Positions 18,777-28,547 of a stretch of DNA of 64,000 nucleotides are shown here, in pieces (position 1 is the first letter of the stretch; each line of letters opens with the position of its first letter). The notes below the pieces were generated by a model. That model searched no databases. It was not told the DNA's origin and was given only the letters and a program-made list of their open reading frames with translations. Position numbers and translations under genes: made by a program. This stretch comes from Pseudomonas sp. F(2018) (GTDB taxonomy: Bacteria; Pseudomonadota; Gammaproteobacteria; Pseudomonadales; Pseudomonadaceae), in NCBI RefSeq assembly GCF_005508865.1, contig NZ_SCOM01000002.1, forward strand, positions 186,001 to 250,000, given 5' to 3'.

Positions 18777-18817
18777 TCTCTAGCTCGCGAGCTCATGTAA
18801 AAGCTTGGAGAAACGAA

Positions 18818-19909
18818 ATGACCGATACACGCCAATGGACCCGCGAGGCGGTGCGCATCATCGAGGCGGACTTCCAGCGCAGCGCCGACACTCATCTGAT
18901 TCCCCTGGCGCTGCCGGGGTTGCCGGGCGTCGAGCTGTACTTCAAGGACGAATCCAGCCACCCCACCGGCAGCCTCAAGCACCGCCTGGCCCGCTCGCTG
19001 TTCCTCTACGCCCTTTGCAACGGCTGGCTCAAGCCCGGTGCGCCGGTGATCGAGGCCTCCAGCGGCTCCACTGCCATCTCCGAGGCCTACTTCGCCCGGC
19101 TGCTGGGCTTGCCTTTCATCGCCGTGGTGCCGGCCAGCACGGCCAAGGAGAAGCTGGCGCAGATCGCCTTCTACGGCGGCCAGGCCCACCTGGTCGACGA
19201 CCCTACGCGCATCCATGCCGAGTCCGTGCGCCTGGCCGGCGAGACCGGCGGCCACTTCATGGACCAGTTCACCTACGCCGAGCGGGCCACCGACTGGCGG
19301 GCGAACAACAACATCGCCGAGTCGATCTTCCAGCAGATGCGCCACGAGCGTTTCCCCGAGCCGGCCTGGCTGGTGTCCAGTCCCGGCACCGGCGGCACCC
19401 TGGCCACCCTGGGCCGCTACGTGCGCTACCGCCAGTACGCCACCCGCGTGCTGTGCGCCGACGCCGAGCGCTCGGTGTTCTTCGACAGCTACGTCAGCGG
19501 CGACCGCGGCCTGACCCTGGATTGCGGTTCGCGCATCGAGGGCATCGGCCGGCCGCGCGTCGAACCGTCGTTCATGCCCCAGGTGCTGGATGCCATGTGC
19601 AAGGTGCCGGACGCCCTGTCGCTGGCCGCCATGCACTACCTGGCGCAGCGCCTGAACCGCCGCGTCGGCGCGTCCAGCGGCACCAACCTGGTCGGTGCGC
19701 TGCTGGCGGCGCGGCAGATGGTTGAGGCCGGCCAGAGCGGTTCGGTGGTGACCATCCTCTGCGACGGTGGCGAGCGCTACGCCACCAGCTACTACTGCGA
19801 CGCCTGGCTGGCGCAGCAGGGCTACGACCTGGCACCGCTGATCGATGCAGTGACGGCCTGCGCCGAGCGCGGCGTGGCCCTGCCGGACATGCCCAGGAAC
19901 GGACTGTGA
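18818..19909 (+). CDS. PLP-dependent cysteine synthase/cystathionine beta-synthase-like enzyme
   Basis: 363 residues of fold-type II. Lys54 in HPTGSLKHRLA should bind PLP; EASSGSTAIS is the substrate loop and VSSPGTGGTLATLG the phosphate-binding glycine loop. The sequence lies outside the CysK/CysM core (no CysE-binding tail, Ala-Tyr insert after the substrate loop), so a role as cysteine desulfhydrase or other beta-replacement enzyme is equally possible. ATG at 18818 follows GGAG by seven bases. The next gene overlaps its stop. Confidence 0.82.
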   Translation: MTDTRQWTREAVRIIEADFQRSADTHLIPLALPGLPGVELYFKDESSHPTGSLKHRLARSLFLYALCNGWLKPGAPVIEASSGSTAISEAYFARLLGLPFIAVVPASTAKEKLAQIAFYGGQAHLVDDPTRIHAESVRLAGETGGHFMDQFTYAERATDWRANNNIAESIFQQMRHERFPEPAWLVSSPGTGGTLATLGRYVRYRQYATRVLCADAERSVFFDSYVSGDRGLTLDCGSRIEGIGRPRVEPSFMPQVLDAMCKVPDALSLAAMHYLAQRLNRRVGASSGTNLVGALLAARQMVEAGQSGSVVTILCDGGERYATSYYCDAWLAQQGYDLAPLIDAVTACAERGVALPDMPRNGL

Positions 19910-20420
19910 GCCAGACCTTCAGCAGTCGCGCGGCGCGGCCCGAGGACATCCCGGCCATGGCCGTATTCATCTTCGAGCACGGCCCCAATCCCTGGAACTA
20001 CCTGCCGCAGGATGCCGTGCTGGCGCACCTGCAGGGCATCGCCGAGGGCTCGGTACAGGCCGTGCTGGCGGAACAGGAGGGTGGTGCACTGGCCGGCTTC
20101 GTCACTTTCCTGGCCAGCAGCAACTTCGAACGCTACCAGGCGAAAGAGCGTCGTGATCTGCCCATGGGCTATGTCGGCGAGGCGGTGGTGCACCGCGAAC
20201 TGGCCGGGCGCGGCCTGGGCAGTCGTCTGCTCGGCGAGGCGATACGGGGTCTGAATGCCCAGGGTATTCGCGACATCTACATCGAGCGCCACGAGGAGAA
20301 CGCCGGCTCGGCGAGGATGATGCGCAAGGCCGGTTTCGTCGAGGTGGAAACCTTCCCCGACCCACAGCGGCGCGGCGCCGGTTCACGGCGCACCACGCTG
20401 TGCTATCTGCGGGCCGGCGA

Positions 20421-20424
<4 letters not shown>
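19906..20424 (+). CDS. GNAT-family N-acetyltransferase
   Basis: 172 residues. The GNAT core is visible: a beta strand with YVGEAVVHRELAGRGLGSRLL (acetyl-CoA pyrophosphate loop R/Q-x-x-G-x-G/A as RGLGSR), then YIERHEENAGSARMMRKAGFVEV. The start is GTG overlapping the TGA of the PLP enzyme, so they are translationally coupled. Target unknown. Its TAG stop interlocks with that of the GAPDH gene on the other strand. Confidence 0.83.
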
Positions 20425-21458
<1,034 letters not shown>

Positions 21459-21533
21459 GGCAGTCTCCGACTGTCTGGGTCCGTCTTCAGCATAGGCGGC
21501 CCAGGGGCCTCACGAAAGCGAGGCGCGGTCGGC

Positions 21534-22208
21534 TCAGCGGTTGCGCGCACCACCCAGGGACGCGCAGCCGCGCTGCACTTCGCCGTTCAGGCGCAGCTCG
21601 GCGCTGAGGTGCTGCACCGCGCCGCTCATGCTGTCCACGCAGCGTTGCGGCGCCAGCCACAGCTCCAGGCGCTGGCCGTTGGCCTCGCTGCTGAGGCTGA
21701 AGCTGCCGTTGGGCAGCTGCTCTTCCAGATAGGGCACGGCCAGCGGCTCCTGGCTCGGGCGCAGCAGCACCAGGCCCTGTTCGCCGACACCCAGGGTCCA
21801 ATCCGGCTCATGGCCGCTGGCACGCAGCAGCAGGCGGTCGAAGCCCGGCTCGTTGCAGGCCGGGCCTTCACCCTGCAGGCGGTAGACCTGGTCCAGGCGC
21901 AGCTCGCCGTCCAGGCCCGCCTGCTTGGTCGCCACCGGCCAGCCGCGCAGGTCGACGAACAGGCTGTCGTTGCCGCCGGCCAGCAGCTCGCCGGCGTCAC
22001 GCATGACGTCGCTGCTGCCGTCGTTGATCAGGGCAATCCTGCGTTGCTCGCCGCAGGGCTGGAGAATCAGCTGGCCCTGTTCCAGGACCAGCTGGCCTTG
22101 CAGGCGCTGGACCGGAGTGGGGGGCGTGGCGTCGTACACTTCGAACAGCTGGCAACCGGCAAACAGCGGCAGCAGGGCGGCGAACAGCAGCGAACGGGCG
22201 TGGGTCAT
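21534..22208 (-). CDS. Lipoprotein of unknown function (COG3650-like)
   Basis: 224 residues from the ATG at 22208, which follows GGAG. Lipobox LLPLFAGC gives a lipidated Cys near residue 18. The mature part has LILQPCGEQRR and a later region resembling the small beta-barrel lipoproteins with a pair of cysteines (QRCVDSMSG...VQRGCASLG). These features resemble COG3650-type periplasmic lipoproteins, from memory. It lies on the same strand as gap, 75 bases ahead of its start. Confidence 0.75.
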   Translation of the reverse strand: MTHARSLLFAALLPLFAGCQLFEVYDATPPTPVQRLQGQLVLEQGQLILQPCGEQRRIALINDGSSDVMRDAGELLAGGNDSLFVDLRGWPVATKQAGLDGELRLDQVYRLQGEGPACNEPGFDRLLLRASGHEPDWTLGVGEQGLVLLRPSQEPLAVPYLEEQLPNGSFSLSSEANGQRLELWLAPQRCVDSMSGAVQHLSAELRLNGEVQRGCASLGGARNR

Positions 22209-22339
22209 CGATGGCTCTCCTTGCGAGTGCGGCAAACTTACCCAGCCCGGGCCGCCAGCTCAAGTCGGAAACATCCCGCAAGCTTGTATAGTCGCGGCGA
22301 TGCGACCATCCTCATGACGAGACCGCCCCGAGTGTGACC

Positions 22340-23425
22340 ATGGATAGAAGCACGGGCTCTGGCCTGTCATTCGCCAAGCGCATCTACCTGCCCCGCGGCA
22401 TCGGCCTGGGCATCGGCTTCTTCTGTGTGGCGTTCGCCCTCTGGCCGCTGCGCCCGGCGCCCTGGCTGTGGGCGCTGCTGGTGTTCAACGGTTTCCTCTG
22501 GCCGCACCTGGCCTACCAGCTGGCACGTTTATCGGCCACACCCTACAAGGCCGAACGGCGCAACCTGCTGATCGACTCGGTGTTCGGCGGCTTCTGGGCG
22601 GCGACCATGCAGTTCAACGTGCTGCCGACCGTGACCATCCTGGCGATGATGGCGATGAACAACATCGCCGCCGGCGGCGCGCGCTTCTTTCTCAAGGGCA
22701 GCCTGGCCATGTTGGCCGGCATCGGCCTGGCCGTGCTGCTGTTCGGCCCGGCATTCAACCCCGATACCAGCATGCCGCAGCTGTATGCCTGCCTGCCGAT
22801 GCTGATCCTCTATCCGCTGGCGCTGGGCTGGGTCAGCTATCGCCTGAGCATCAAGCTGGCCGAGCACAAGCAGGCACTGCGCGCGGCCAGCCGCACCGAC
22901 AGCCTGACCCGCCTGTTCAACCACGGCTACTGGCAGGACCTGCTGCAGAGCGAGTTCATCAAGTGCCGCGGCGGCCAGCAGCGCGCCACGGTGGCGCTGA
23001 TCGACGTGGACCACTTCAAGCAGATCAACGATCAGCACGGCCACCTGGTTGGCGACAGCGTACTGCGCCTGCTCAGCGAGAAGCTGGTGCTGAGCCTGCG
23101 CCAGGAGGACATGGCCGGGCGCTACGGTGGTGACGAGTTCTGCGTGATCCTGCCCAACACCCCGCCGGTGCTGGCGGGCGAGGTGATGGAGCGCCTGCGC
23201 CAGGAACTGGCAGAGATCCGCAGCCCGCTGGCGCCGGACCTGAAGATCACCCTGAGCATCGGCCTGGCCGGCTACAGTCCGTTCCAGCTGGACGCCACCC
23301 AGTGGCTCAACGCCGCCGACCAGGCCCTCTACCAGGCCAAGAGTCGTGGCCGCGACCAGGTGGTGACCGCCAGCGAAACCCTGGTCGCCACCGACGAAGA
23401 GCTGCAGGCCTACCCGGGCGCCTGA
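22340..23425 (+). CDS. MASE2-GGDEF diguanylate cyclase (AdrA/DgcC-like)
   Basis: 361 residues. The N-terminal ~170 residues contain about five to six membrane helices with the MASE2 pattern (RIYLPRGIGLGIGFFCVA, ATPYKAERRNLLIDSVFGG). The GGDEF domain follows a short coiled linker; the motif GGDEF is at residues 263-267, and an intact inhibitory RxxD site (RQED) at 254-257. It should make c-di-GMP and be subject to product inhibition. ATG at 22340 is preceded by GAG; a GTG two codons earlier is possible. Transcribed divergently from the lipoprotein gene. Confidence 0.92.
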   Translation: MDRSTGSGLSFAKRIYLPRGIGLGIGFFCVAFALWPLRPAPWLWALLVFNGFLWPHLAYQLARLSATPYKAERRNLLIDSVFGGFWAATMQFNVLPTVTILAMMAMNNIAAGGARFFLKGSLAMLAGIGLAVLLFGPAFNPDTSMPQLYACLPMLILYPLALGWVSYRLSIKLAEHKQALRAASRTDSLTRLFNHGYWQDLLQSEFIKCRGGQQRATVALIDVDHFKQINDQHGHLVGDSVLRLLSEKLVLSLRQEDMAGRYGGDEFCVILPNTPPVLAGEVMERLRQELAEIRSPLAPDLKITLSIGLAGYSPFQLDATQWLNAADQALYQAKSRGRDQVVTASETLVATDEELQAYPGA

Positions 23426-23488
23426 GTTCCCAGCGCGCGCCGCTCGTGGCAGGCTAGTGGCCTTTTCTACCTCGCACGGAATCGCCCC

Positions 23489-24130
23489 ATGTCCAGCGCC
23501 ACCGAAGGCTTCGAGCCGCTCAACGCCACCGAGGTCCGCATCCTCGGCTGCCTGATCGAGAAGCAGGCCACCACCCCGGAAACCTACCCGCTGACCCTCA
23601 ACTCCCTGGTCCTGGCGTGCAACCAGAAGACCAGCCGCGAGCCGCTGATGAACCTCACCGAGGGCCAGGTCGGCCAGGCGCTGCGTGCCCTCGAAGGGCG
23701 TGGCCTGACCCGCCTGGTGATGGGTGGCCGCGCCGACCGCTGGGAGCATCGGGTGGACAAGGGCCTGGAGCTGGTCAAGCCGCAGCAGGCGCTGCTCGGC
23801 CTGCTGTTCCTGCGTGGGCCGCAGACCATCAACGAGCTGCTCACCCGCAGCAACCGCCTGTACCAGTTCGAGGATGGCGCCGAGGTGCAGCACCAGCTGG
23901 AGCGCCTGATCGGCCGCGAGCTGGCCTGCCTGCTGCCGCGCCAGAGCGGCCAGCGCGAGGACCGCTACATGCACCTGCTTGGCGAGGCGGCCGATCTGGA
24001 AGCCCTGCTGGCCGCGCGACAGGCCGATGCACCGGCCCGTGCAGTGGCCGACGACTCGCGCATTGCCGAGCTGGAGGCGCGCATCGCCGCCCTGGAAGAA
24101 CGCCTGGCGCGTCTGGAGGGTGAGGCATGA
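23489..24130 (+). CDS. yceH: YceH family protein (DUF480)
   Basis: 213 residues. Two winged-helix modules form the DUF480 fold: [40 protein letters not shown], then [26 protein letters not shown]-terminal coiled coil ([20 protein letters not shown]) ends the protein. The molecular function is not established. Overlaps the next gene by 4 bases. Confidence 0.92.
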   Translation: MSSATEGFEPLNATEVRILGCLIEKQATTPETYPLTLNSLVLACNQKTSREPLMNLTEGQVGQALRALEGRGLTRLVMGGRADRWEHRVDKGLELVKPQQALLGLLFLRGPQTINELLTRSNRLYQFEDGAEVQHQLERLIGRELACLLPRQSGQREDRYMHLLGEAADLEALLAARQADAPARAVADDSRIAELEARIAALEERLARLEGEA

Positions 24131-24429
24131 GCCTGCTCGACGACCTGCGCAGCGCCGACATGCTGCTGATCGACGGCCTGCACGCCTGGCAGTTCGAGCT
24201 GGAAGAACAGGCCCAGGCCGAGCAGGTGCAGCTCACTATCGAGTGCATGGACGGGCGCACCCGCCGCGTGTGGAAATTCAGTGCCGCGGCGGTGGCTGCC
24301 GCCACGGCCGGCGCGGAGGCGGGCAGCTGGCGCATCGCGGGAGCCGAGGGTGAGCACGAGCTGATCTGCCTGGGCGCCATCAGCGCCGACAACGATGATC
24401 AGGACGACGACCCGGACGACGTGGAGTAA
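24127..24429 (+). CDS. Small conserved Pseudomonas protein (DUF5629-like)
   Basis: 100 residues, acidic, with no signal or membrane segment. It begins [21 protein letters not shown] and contains [19 protein letters not shown], and has a very acidic tail ([13 protein letters not shown]). I believe this is the DUF5629 family; function unknown. Starts inside the yceH stop and ends 3 bases before the DUF488 gene, so yceH and these two form one operon. Confidence 0.8.
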   Translation: MSLLDDLRSADMLLIDGLHAWQFELEEQAQAEQVQLTIECMDGRTRRVWKFSAAAVAAATAGAEAGSWRIAGAEGEHELICLGAISADNDDQDDDPDDVE

Positions 24430-24432
24430 AGG

Positions 24433-24822
24433 ATGATCCGCTGCAAGCGCGTGTACGAGCCGATCGATGCCGCCGATGGCGAGCGGGTGCTGGTCGACCG
24501 CCTGTGGCCGCGTGGCTGCAAGAAGGAGAGGCTGGCCCTGAGCACCTGGCTCAAGGAAGTGGCGCCGTCGGACACCCTGCGCAAGGGCTTCTGCCACGAT
24601 CCGGCGCTGTTCGACGAGTTCCGCCTGCTCTACCGTGGCGAGCTGGCGGCCCATCCCGAGCACTGGCAGGGCCTGCTGGCCATGGCGGAGCGCGGTACCC
24701 TGACGCTGCTGTTTGCCGCTCGCGAAGAGCGTCTCAACAACGCCCGTGTACTGGCCGAATTCCTCGAGGAAGAGCTGGAGCGGCGCGGGCCGTCCAGCTC
24801 GCCGGTGTGCTACGCCGACTAG
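24433..24822 (+). CDS. DUF488 (YeaO-like) protein
   Basis: 129 residues with the hallmark of DUF488: MIRCKRVYEP, then RVLVDRLWPRGCKKERL, LSTWLKEVAPSDTLRK and the end LTLLFAAREERLNNARVLAEFL. The biochemical role is not established. Third gene of the yceH operon. Its TAG interlocks with the stop of the next, oppositely oriented gene. Confidence 0.9.
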   Translation: MIRCKRVYEPIDAADGERVLVDRLWPRGCKKERLALSTWLKEVAPSDTLRKGFCHDPALFDEFRLLYRGELAAHPEHWQGLLAMAERGTLTLLFAAREERLNNARVLAEFLEEELERRGPSSSPVCYAD

Positions 24823-25166
24823 AAGATCCCGGAGTCGTTACACACCAGTTCGTCGTTCTCGGAGATCGCATAGCAGATCATTTCCTCGTCCTTGAACGGC
24901 AGCTGCAGCGCATAGCCCGGCTTGTCGTTGACCAGCGTGCCCAGCTTGTCCTTGGTCGGGGTGATGTTCACGGTATTGCCGTTGTCCCAGACCCATTCGC
25001 TGTGAAAGTACTGGTCGGTGGCCGCGCAGGTGGTCACGGCGCATTCGCCCTGGCCCTTCAGTTCGCCCTTCTTGTAGTAATAACAGGTGCCACGGCCTTC
25101 GCCGCAGCCGGCGTAGGCGCTGCTCGCGAGCATGGTCAGAAGTAATGTGATGCCGAATTTACCCAT
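24819..25166 (-). CDS. Small secreted cysteine-containing protein, unknown
   Basis: 115 residues. A signal peptide (MGKFGITLLLTMLASSAYA) precedes a mature protein of about 96 residues with six cysteines (GCGEGRGTCYYY, GECAVTTC, MICYAI, LVCNDSG), an arrangement that suggests three disulfides in the periplasm. It lies 25 bases downstream of the nitrilase gene on the same strand. No family recognised. Confidence 0.75.
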   Translation of the reverse strand: MGKFGITLLLTMLASSAYAGCGEGRGTCYYYKKGELKGQGECAVTTCAATDQYFHSEWVWDNGNTVNITPTKDKLGTLVNDKPGYALQLPFKDEEMICYAISENDELVCNDSGIF

Positions 25167-25191
25167 GGAAAGGCTCCCTTTTCCGCTTGGT

Positions 25192-25941
25192 TCATAGGTT
25201 CAGTAGTTGCGCTGTCCAGCCGTCTGGACGGCGGTGCAGCACCAGCAGTTGTTCGCCGGGGCCCTGTGTGGCGCCGACCAGTTGTCCTTCTGCATCCCAG
25301 AATGCGCTGCGCCCAGCAGTAACGTAGCCACCCGACGGGCCACCATGATTGGCCATCAGCACGTTGTAACCGTGGTTGGCGGCATGCCGCTGCAGATTGG
25401 CAGCGTCTTGGGCATAGCCCTTTTCGGAAATCAGCACACCGGCCAGGTACAACGAGGCACCGGTCGCGGCGGCCGCTGCGGCATGTTCGGCGTGGCCGGT
25501 GTCGGCGCAGATGGCCAGGGCAAAACGCTCGCTGCCCAGGGCGAAGCTGGCGGCGTCGACAGAGCCGGCGTTGGCCCATCGCTCCTCACCAGAATGCAGG
25601 TGGCGCTTGTGATAGGTGGCGTGGCTGCCGTCGGCGAACAGCACGATGGCGCCGATATGAGGGCGCTCGCTGTCGCTGGCCAGCGGGGCGCCGACGACCA
25701 GAACCAGCCCATGTTCCTGCGCCAGCGCGCGCAATGGCGCCAATGCCGGGCCCGCGGGATCGACGACGCAACCGGCGACCAGATCGGGCTCGTAACCACT
25801 CAGCGACAGCTCTGGAAACAGCAGCAGCTCGACGCCAGCCGCGGCCGCCGCGCGGACGAAGGCGCAGTGGCGCTCGATATTGGCGGCCAGGTCGCCGGGG
25901 GTGGAGAGGGTCTGGGCGGCGGCTAGGCAGAGGGCGGGCAT
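25192..25941 (-). CDS. Carbon-nitrogen hydrolase (nitrilase superfamily)
   Basis: 249 residues with the Glu-Lys-Cys catalytic triad: Glu44 in LLLFPELSLSGYE, Lys112 in TYHKRHL, and Cys145 in LAICADTGH. Such enzymes hydrolyse amides or deaminated glutathione-like compounds; the exact substrate cannot be read. The gene start overlaps the end of the metal-dependent hydrolase gene by 19 bases, so both are in one transcript. Confidence 0.9.
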   Translation of the reverse strand: MPALCLAAAQTLSTPGDLAANIERHCAFVRAAAAAGVELLLFPELSLSGYEPDLVAGCVVDPAGPALAPLRALAQEHGLVLVVGAPLASDSERPHIGAIVLFADGSHATYHKRHLHSGEERWANAGSVDAASFALGSERFALAICADTGHAEHAAAAAATGASLYLAGVLISEKGYAQDAANLQRHAANHGYNVLMANHGGPSGGYVTAGRSAFWDAEGQLVGATQGPGEQLLVLHRRPDGWTAQLLNL

Positions 25942-26438
25942 GGGGAGTCTTTCTTAGAGTGCTGTCGTCGAGAGCGATACAAGGCCAGCGCAGCCAGGCA
26001 GATCGCCAGCTCAGCGATAAAGCTCCAGTGCAGGAGGAAGTTCAGCCACCAGGGCTGGAAGCGCGCCGGCACGCTGAACAGCGCGTAGGCGTGGTCGTGG
26101 AAGGGCGCCAGCCACCAGATATCGCCGACGAAACTATCCAGCAGCATATGCAGCATGCCGCCGAGAGCGAACGCCAGGGCGGCGCCGGCCGCGGCGCTGC
26201 TACGCCTGAGGCCCAGCCAGATGGCGCTGAGCAGCGTCAGGCCGAGCCAGAGCAGTGGCCAGTGGCTGAAGTACCTGTGATGGTGGGTCTGGCGGTCATC
26301 GACCAGGTAGAAATACAGAAGATCCAGATCAGGCAGGGTTGCGCCGATGACGCAGGCCAGCAGGATGACCGGCGAACGGCGGATGCGCTGCATCAATACG
26401 CCGAGCAGATAGCCTGAGGGAGCATGGGCGATAAACAT
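25923..26438 (-). CDS. Membrane-bound metal-dependent hydrolase (YdjM/DUF457-like)
   Basis: 171 residues, four to five membrane helices. Histidines and aspartates occur in the pattern of this family: MFIAHAPSGYLLG, GATLPDLDLLYFYL, THHHRYFSHWP and GGMLHMLLDSFVGD. Members are predicted zinc phospholipase-like hydrolases. The ATG at 26438 is chosen because it opens with the conserved His block; the frame is open further upstream. Confidence 0.82.
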   Translation of the reverse strand: MFIAHAPSGYLLGVLMQRIRRSPVILLACVIGATLPDLDLLYFYLVDDRQTHHHRYFSHWPLLWLGLTLLSAIWLGLRRSSAAAGAALAFALGGMLHMLLDSFVGDIWWLAPFHDHAYALFSVPARFQPWWLNFLLHWSFIAELAICLAALALYRSRRQHSKKDSPCPPSA

Positions 26439-26440
26439 GC

Positions 26441-26992
26441 TCAGTTCTCCACGGCCTGCAGATTGCCTGCATAGCTGAACAGCAGGCCGAGCCAGGGCAG
26501 GGTAAAGGAGACGGAGAAGCGGTACTGCCCGTTCTCGATGTGCTTGTAGGCTTCGGAGCGGGGCAGCAGCCAGCCTGGTAGGGGGCGGCCAAGGAACAGC
26601 ATGCGCCGCTGCTGCCAATGCCAGCCACCATCGCGGATTTCTACAGCTAGCTCCAGAGACAGCTTGCCGGTGCTCTCCAGCCAGTAGCCGTCGGGGAAGT
26701 GCCCGTGAGGCACGAAGGTGGAGTTCATGCTCTGCCCACCGGCGAAGCGGCGATTCCAGAACAGGCAGGCAGCGGAGTGGCGAATGTCTACGCGCATCTC
26801 GCAGTGCTGGCTGGCGACGGGAGGCCCCAGTTTTTTCGCCAGGCGACGACCGAGCAGGCCGGCCAGGCCCTGGCCGTAGCGCACCTCTACTTTGCCTGCC
26901 AGCTCGCCGCCTTCCCGATGAAGGCGCTGCAGTAGTGGATGCAGTTCGGTGAAGTTCTCGCCGAACCAGTGGGTGACGGAGTTACCTTCCAT
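26441..26992 (-). CDS. DUF4166 family protein
   Basis: 183 residues from the ATG at 26992 (AAGGA in front). Contains the DUF4166 features FGENFTELHPLLQRLHREGG and VEVRYGQGLAGLLGRRLAKKLG, then a region of beta strands ending in FSYAGNL. Function unknown; it lies two bases upstream of the membrane hydrolase gene and is probably its operon mate. A longer frame to 27115 runs into the sstT terminator and is unlikely. Confidence 0.8.
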   Translation of the reverse strand: MEGNSVTHWFGENFTELHPLLQRLHREGGELAGKVEVRYGQGLAGLLGRRLAKKLGPPVASQHCEMRVDIRHSAACLFWNRRFAGGQSMNSTFVPHGHFPDGYWLESTGKLSLELAVEIRDGGWHWQQRRMLFLGRPLPGWLLPRSEAYKHIENGQYRFSVSFTLPWLGLLFSYAGNLQAVEN

Positions 26993-27087
26993 GGGCTCTG
27001 TTCCTTGAGTGAGCTCGCCGAGGCGTTCCTTTGTTGGCAGCGATTGTTCATTCGCTCGGCCGGGTGGGCAAGTGCCGCTGGCATAGA

Positions 27088-27109
27088 AAAGCCGCCCGAA
27101 GGCGGCTTT
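27088..27109 (-). terminator. Intrinsic terminator of sstT
   Basis: GCCGCC (27091) and GGCGGC (27101) enclose a CGAA tetraloop; read on the minus strand the hairpin is followed by TTTTC. Also usable on the plus strand, where TTTCTTC follows. Confidence 0.75.
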
Positions 27110-27125
27110 CTTCAATGCGACAGAC

Positions 27126-28337
27126 TCAGTCCTTGTCGCGTGCCATGCACGCTGCGGCGGTGAACAGCACGTCGGTGGAGGAGTTCAGCGCGGTTTCGGC
27201 GCTGTCCTGCAGGATGCCGATGATGAAGCCGATGGCGACCACCTGCAGGGCGGTTTCGCTGGGGATGCCGAACAGGCTGCAGGCCAGCGGGATCAGCAGC
27301 AGCGAGCCGCCGGCCACGCCGGAGGCGCCGCAGGCGCAGATCGCGGCGACCACGCAGAGCAGGATGGCGGTGGGCATGTCGACGGCGATGCCCAGGGTGT
27401 GGGTGGCGGCCAGGGTCAGCACGCTGATGGTGATGGCCGCGCCGGCCATGTTGATGGTGGCGCCCAGCGGGATGGATACCGAGTAAGTGTCTTCGTGCAG
27501 GCCGAGGCGTTCGGCCAGCTGCAGGTTGACCGGCACGTTGGCTGCCGAGCTGCGGGTGAAGAAGGCGGTGATGCCGCTCTCGCGCAGGCAGGTGAACACC
27601 AGCGGGTAGGGGTTGCGACGGATCTGGCTGAACACGATCAGCGGGTTGACCACCAGGGCGACGAACAGCATGCAGCCGATCAGCACGGTGAGCAGCTGGG
27701 CGTAGCCGACCAGAGCCTTGAGACCGGCGTCGGCGAAGGTGGTGGCGACCAGGCCGAATACGCCGAGCGGGGCGAAGCGGATCACCACCTTGACGATCAG
27801 CGACACGCCGCTGGCCAGGTCGGCGAATACCGCGCGGGTGGTGTCGCTGCCGTGGCGGATGGCGATGCCGATACCGATGGCCCAGCTAAGGATGCCGATG
27901 AAGTTGGCGTTGGCCAGGGCGCTGATCGGGTTGTCCACCGCGCTCAGGGCCAGCGACTTGAGGACCTCGCCGATGCCGCCGGGCGGGGTTGAGCCGGCGG
28001 CGGCATTGCTCAGCACCAGGGTGGATGGCCACAGGCTGCTGGCAATCACCGCGACGATGGCGGCGGCCAGGGTGCCGATCAGGTACAGCACCAGGATCGG
28101 GCGGATGTGGGTGGGTTGGCCCGGCTTGTGGTTGGCGATGGCCGAGGCCACCAGGATGAATACCAGTATCGGTGCCACGGCCTTGAGCGCGGAGATGAAC
28201 AGGCTGCCGAGGAAGCCGACCTCGTCGGTGGCCTGCGGGACGAGCAGGGCGAGGAGAATGCCGGCGATCAGGCCGATGGCAATCTGCAGGACCAGGCTGG
28301 TGCGCGTGATCAGCTGCAGGAGGGGACGGTGGATCAT
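27126..28337 (-). CDS. sstT: Serine/threonine:Na+ symporter SstT
   Basis: 403 residues, eight helices and two re-entrant loops of the DAACS (glutamate transporter) fold. Imports serine and threonine with sodium. Family marks: [21 protein letters not shown] (serine-rich loop), [18 protein letters not shown], and [24 protein letters not shown] at the end. Monocistronic: 210 bases of non-coding sequence lie before it and a terminator just after. Confidence 0.95.
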   Translation of the reverse strand: MIHRPLLQLITRTSLVLQIAIGLIAGILLALLVPQATDEVGFLGSLFISALKAVAPILVFILVASAIANHKPGQPTHIRPILVLYLIGTLAAAIVAVIASSLWPSTLVLSNAAAGSTPPGGIGEVLKSLALSAVDNPISALANANFIGILSWAIGIGIAIRHGSDTTRAVFADLASGVSLIVKVVIRFAPLGVFGLVATTFADAGLKALVGYAQLLTVLIGCMLFVALVVNPLIVFSQIRRNPYPLVFTCLRESGITAFFTRSSAANVPVNLQLAERLGLHEDTYSVSIPLGATINMAGAAITISVLTLAATHTLGIAVDMPTAILLCVVAAICACGASGVAGGSLLLIPLACSLFGIPSETALQVVAIGFIIGILQDSAETALNSSTDVLFTAAACMARDKD

Positions 28338-28506
28338 GCTTGGTGCTCCTGTGGTTCAACAGCCGCGTGGATAACGTGGCTGCAGTGCGGCATCGCGATC
28401 GAGCGGCTGCCGGCTCCGGCGACTCACCGTGTACGGTGGGCGCGGAAAAAGGGGGCGATTCTATAGAGGTGCACGCCTCCTGTGTGGCCTTCGGTCGGTA
28501 CAAATG

Positions 28507-28532
28507 AAAACGGCCCACGAGGGGCCGTTTCA
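28507..28532 (-). terminator. Intrinsic terminator of the bra operon
   Basis: ACGGCCC (28510) pairs with GGGCCGT (28522) around a five-base loop; the minus-strand transcript then reads TTTTCATTT. It lies just past the braG stop. Confidence 0.8.
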
Positions 28533-28547
28533 TTCGAGCCATCGACA

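Noticed and set aside
18770..18817. Upstream extension of the PLP enzyme to 18770
   Set aside because: The extra residues would be encoded by the hairpin tail, and the ATG at 18818 has a good ribosome site.
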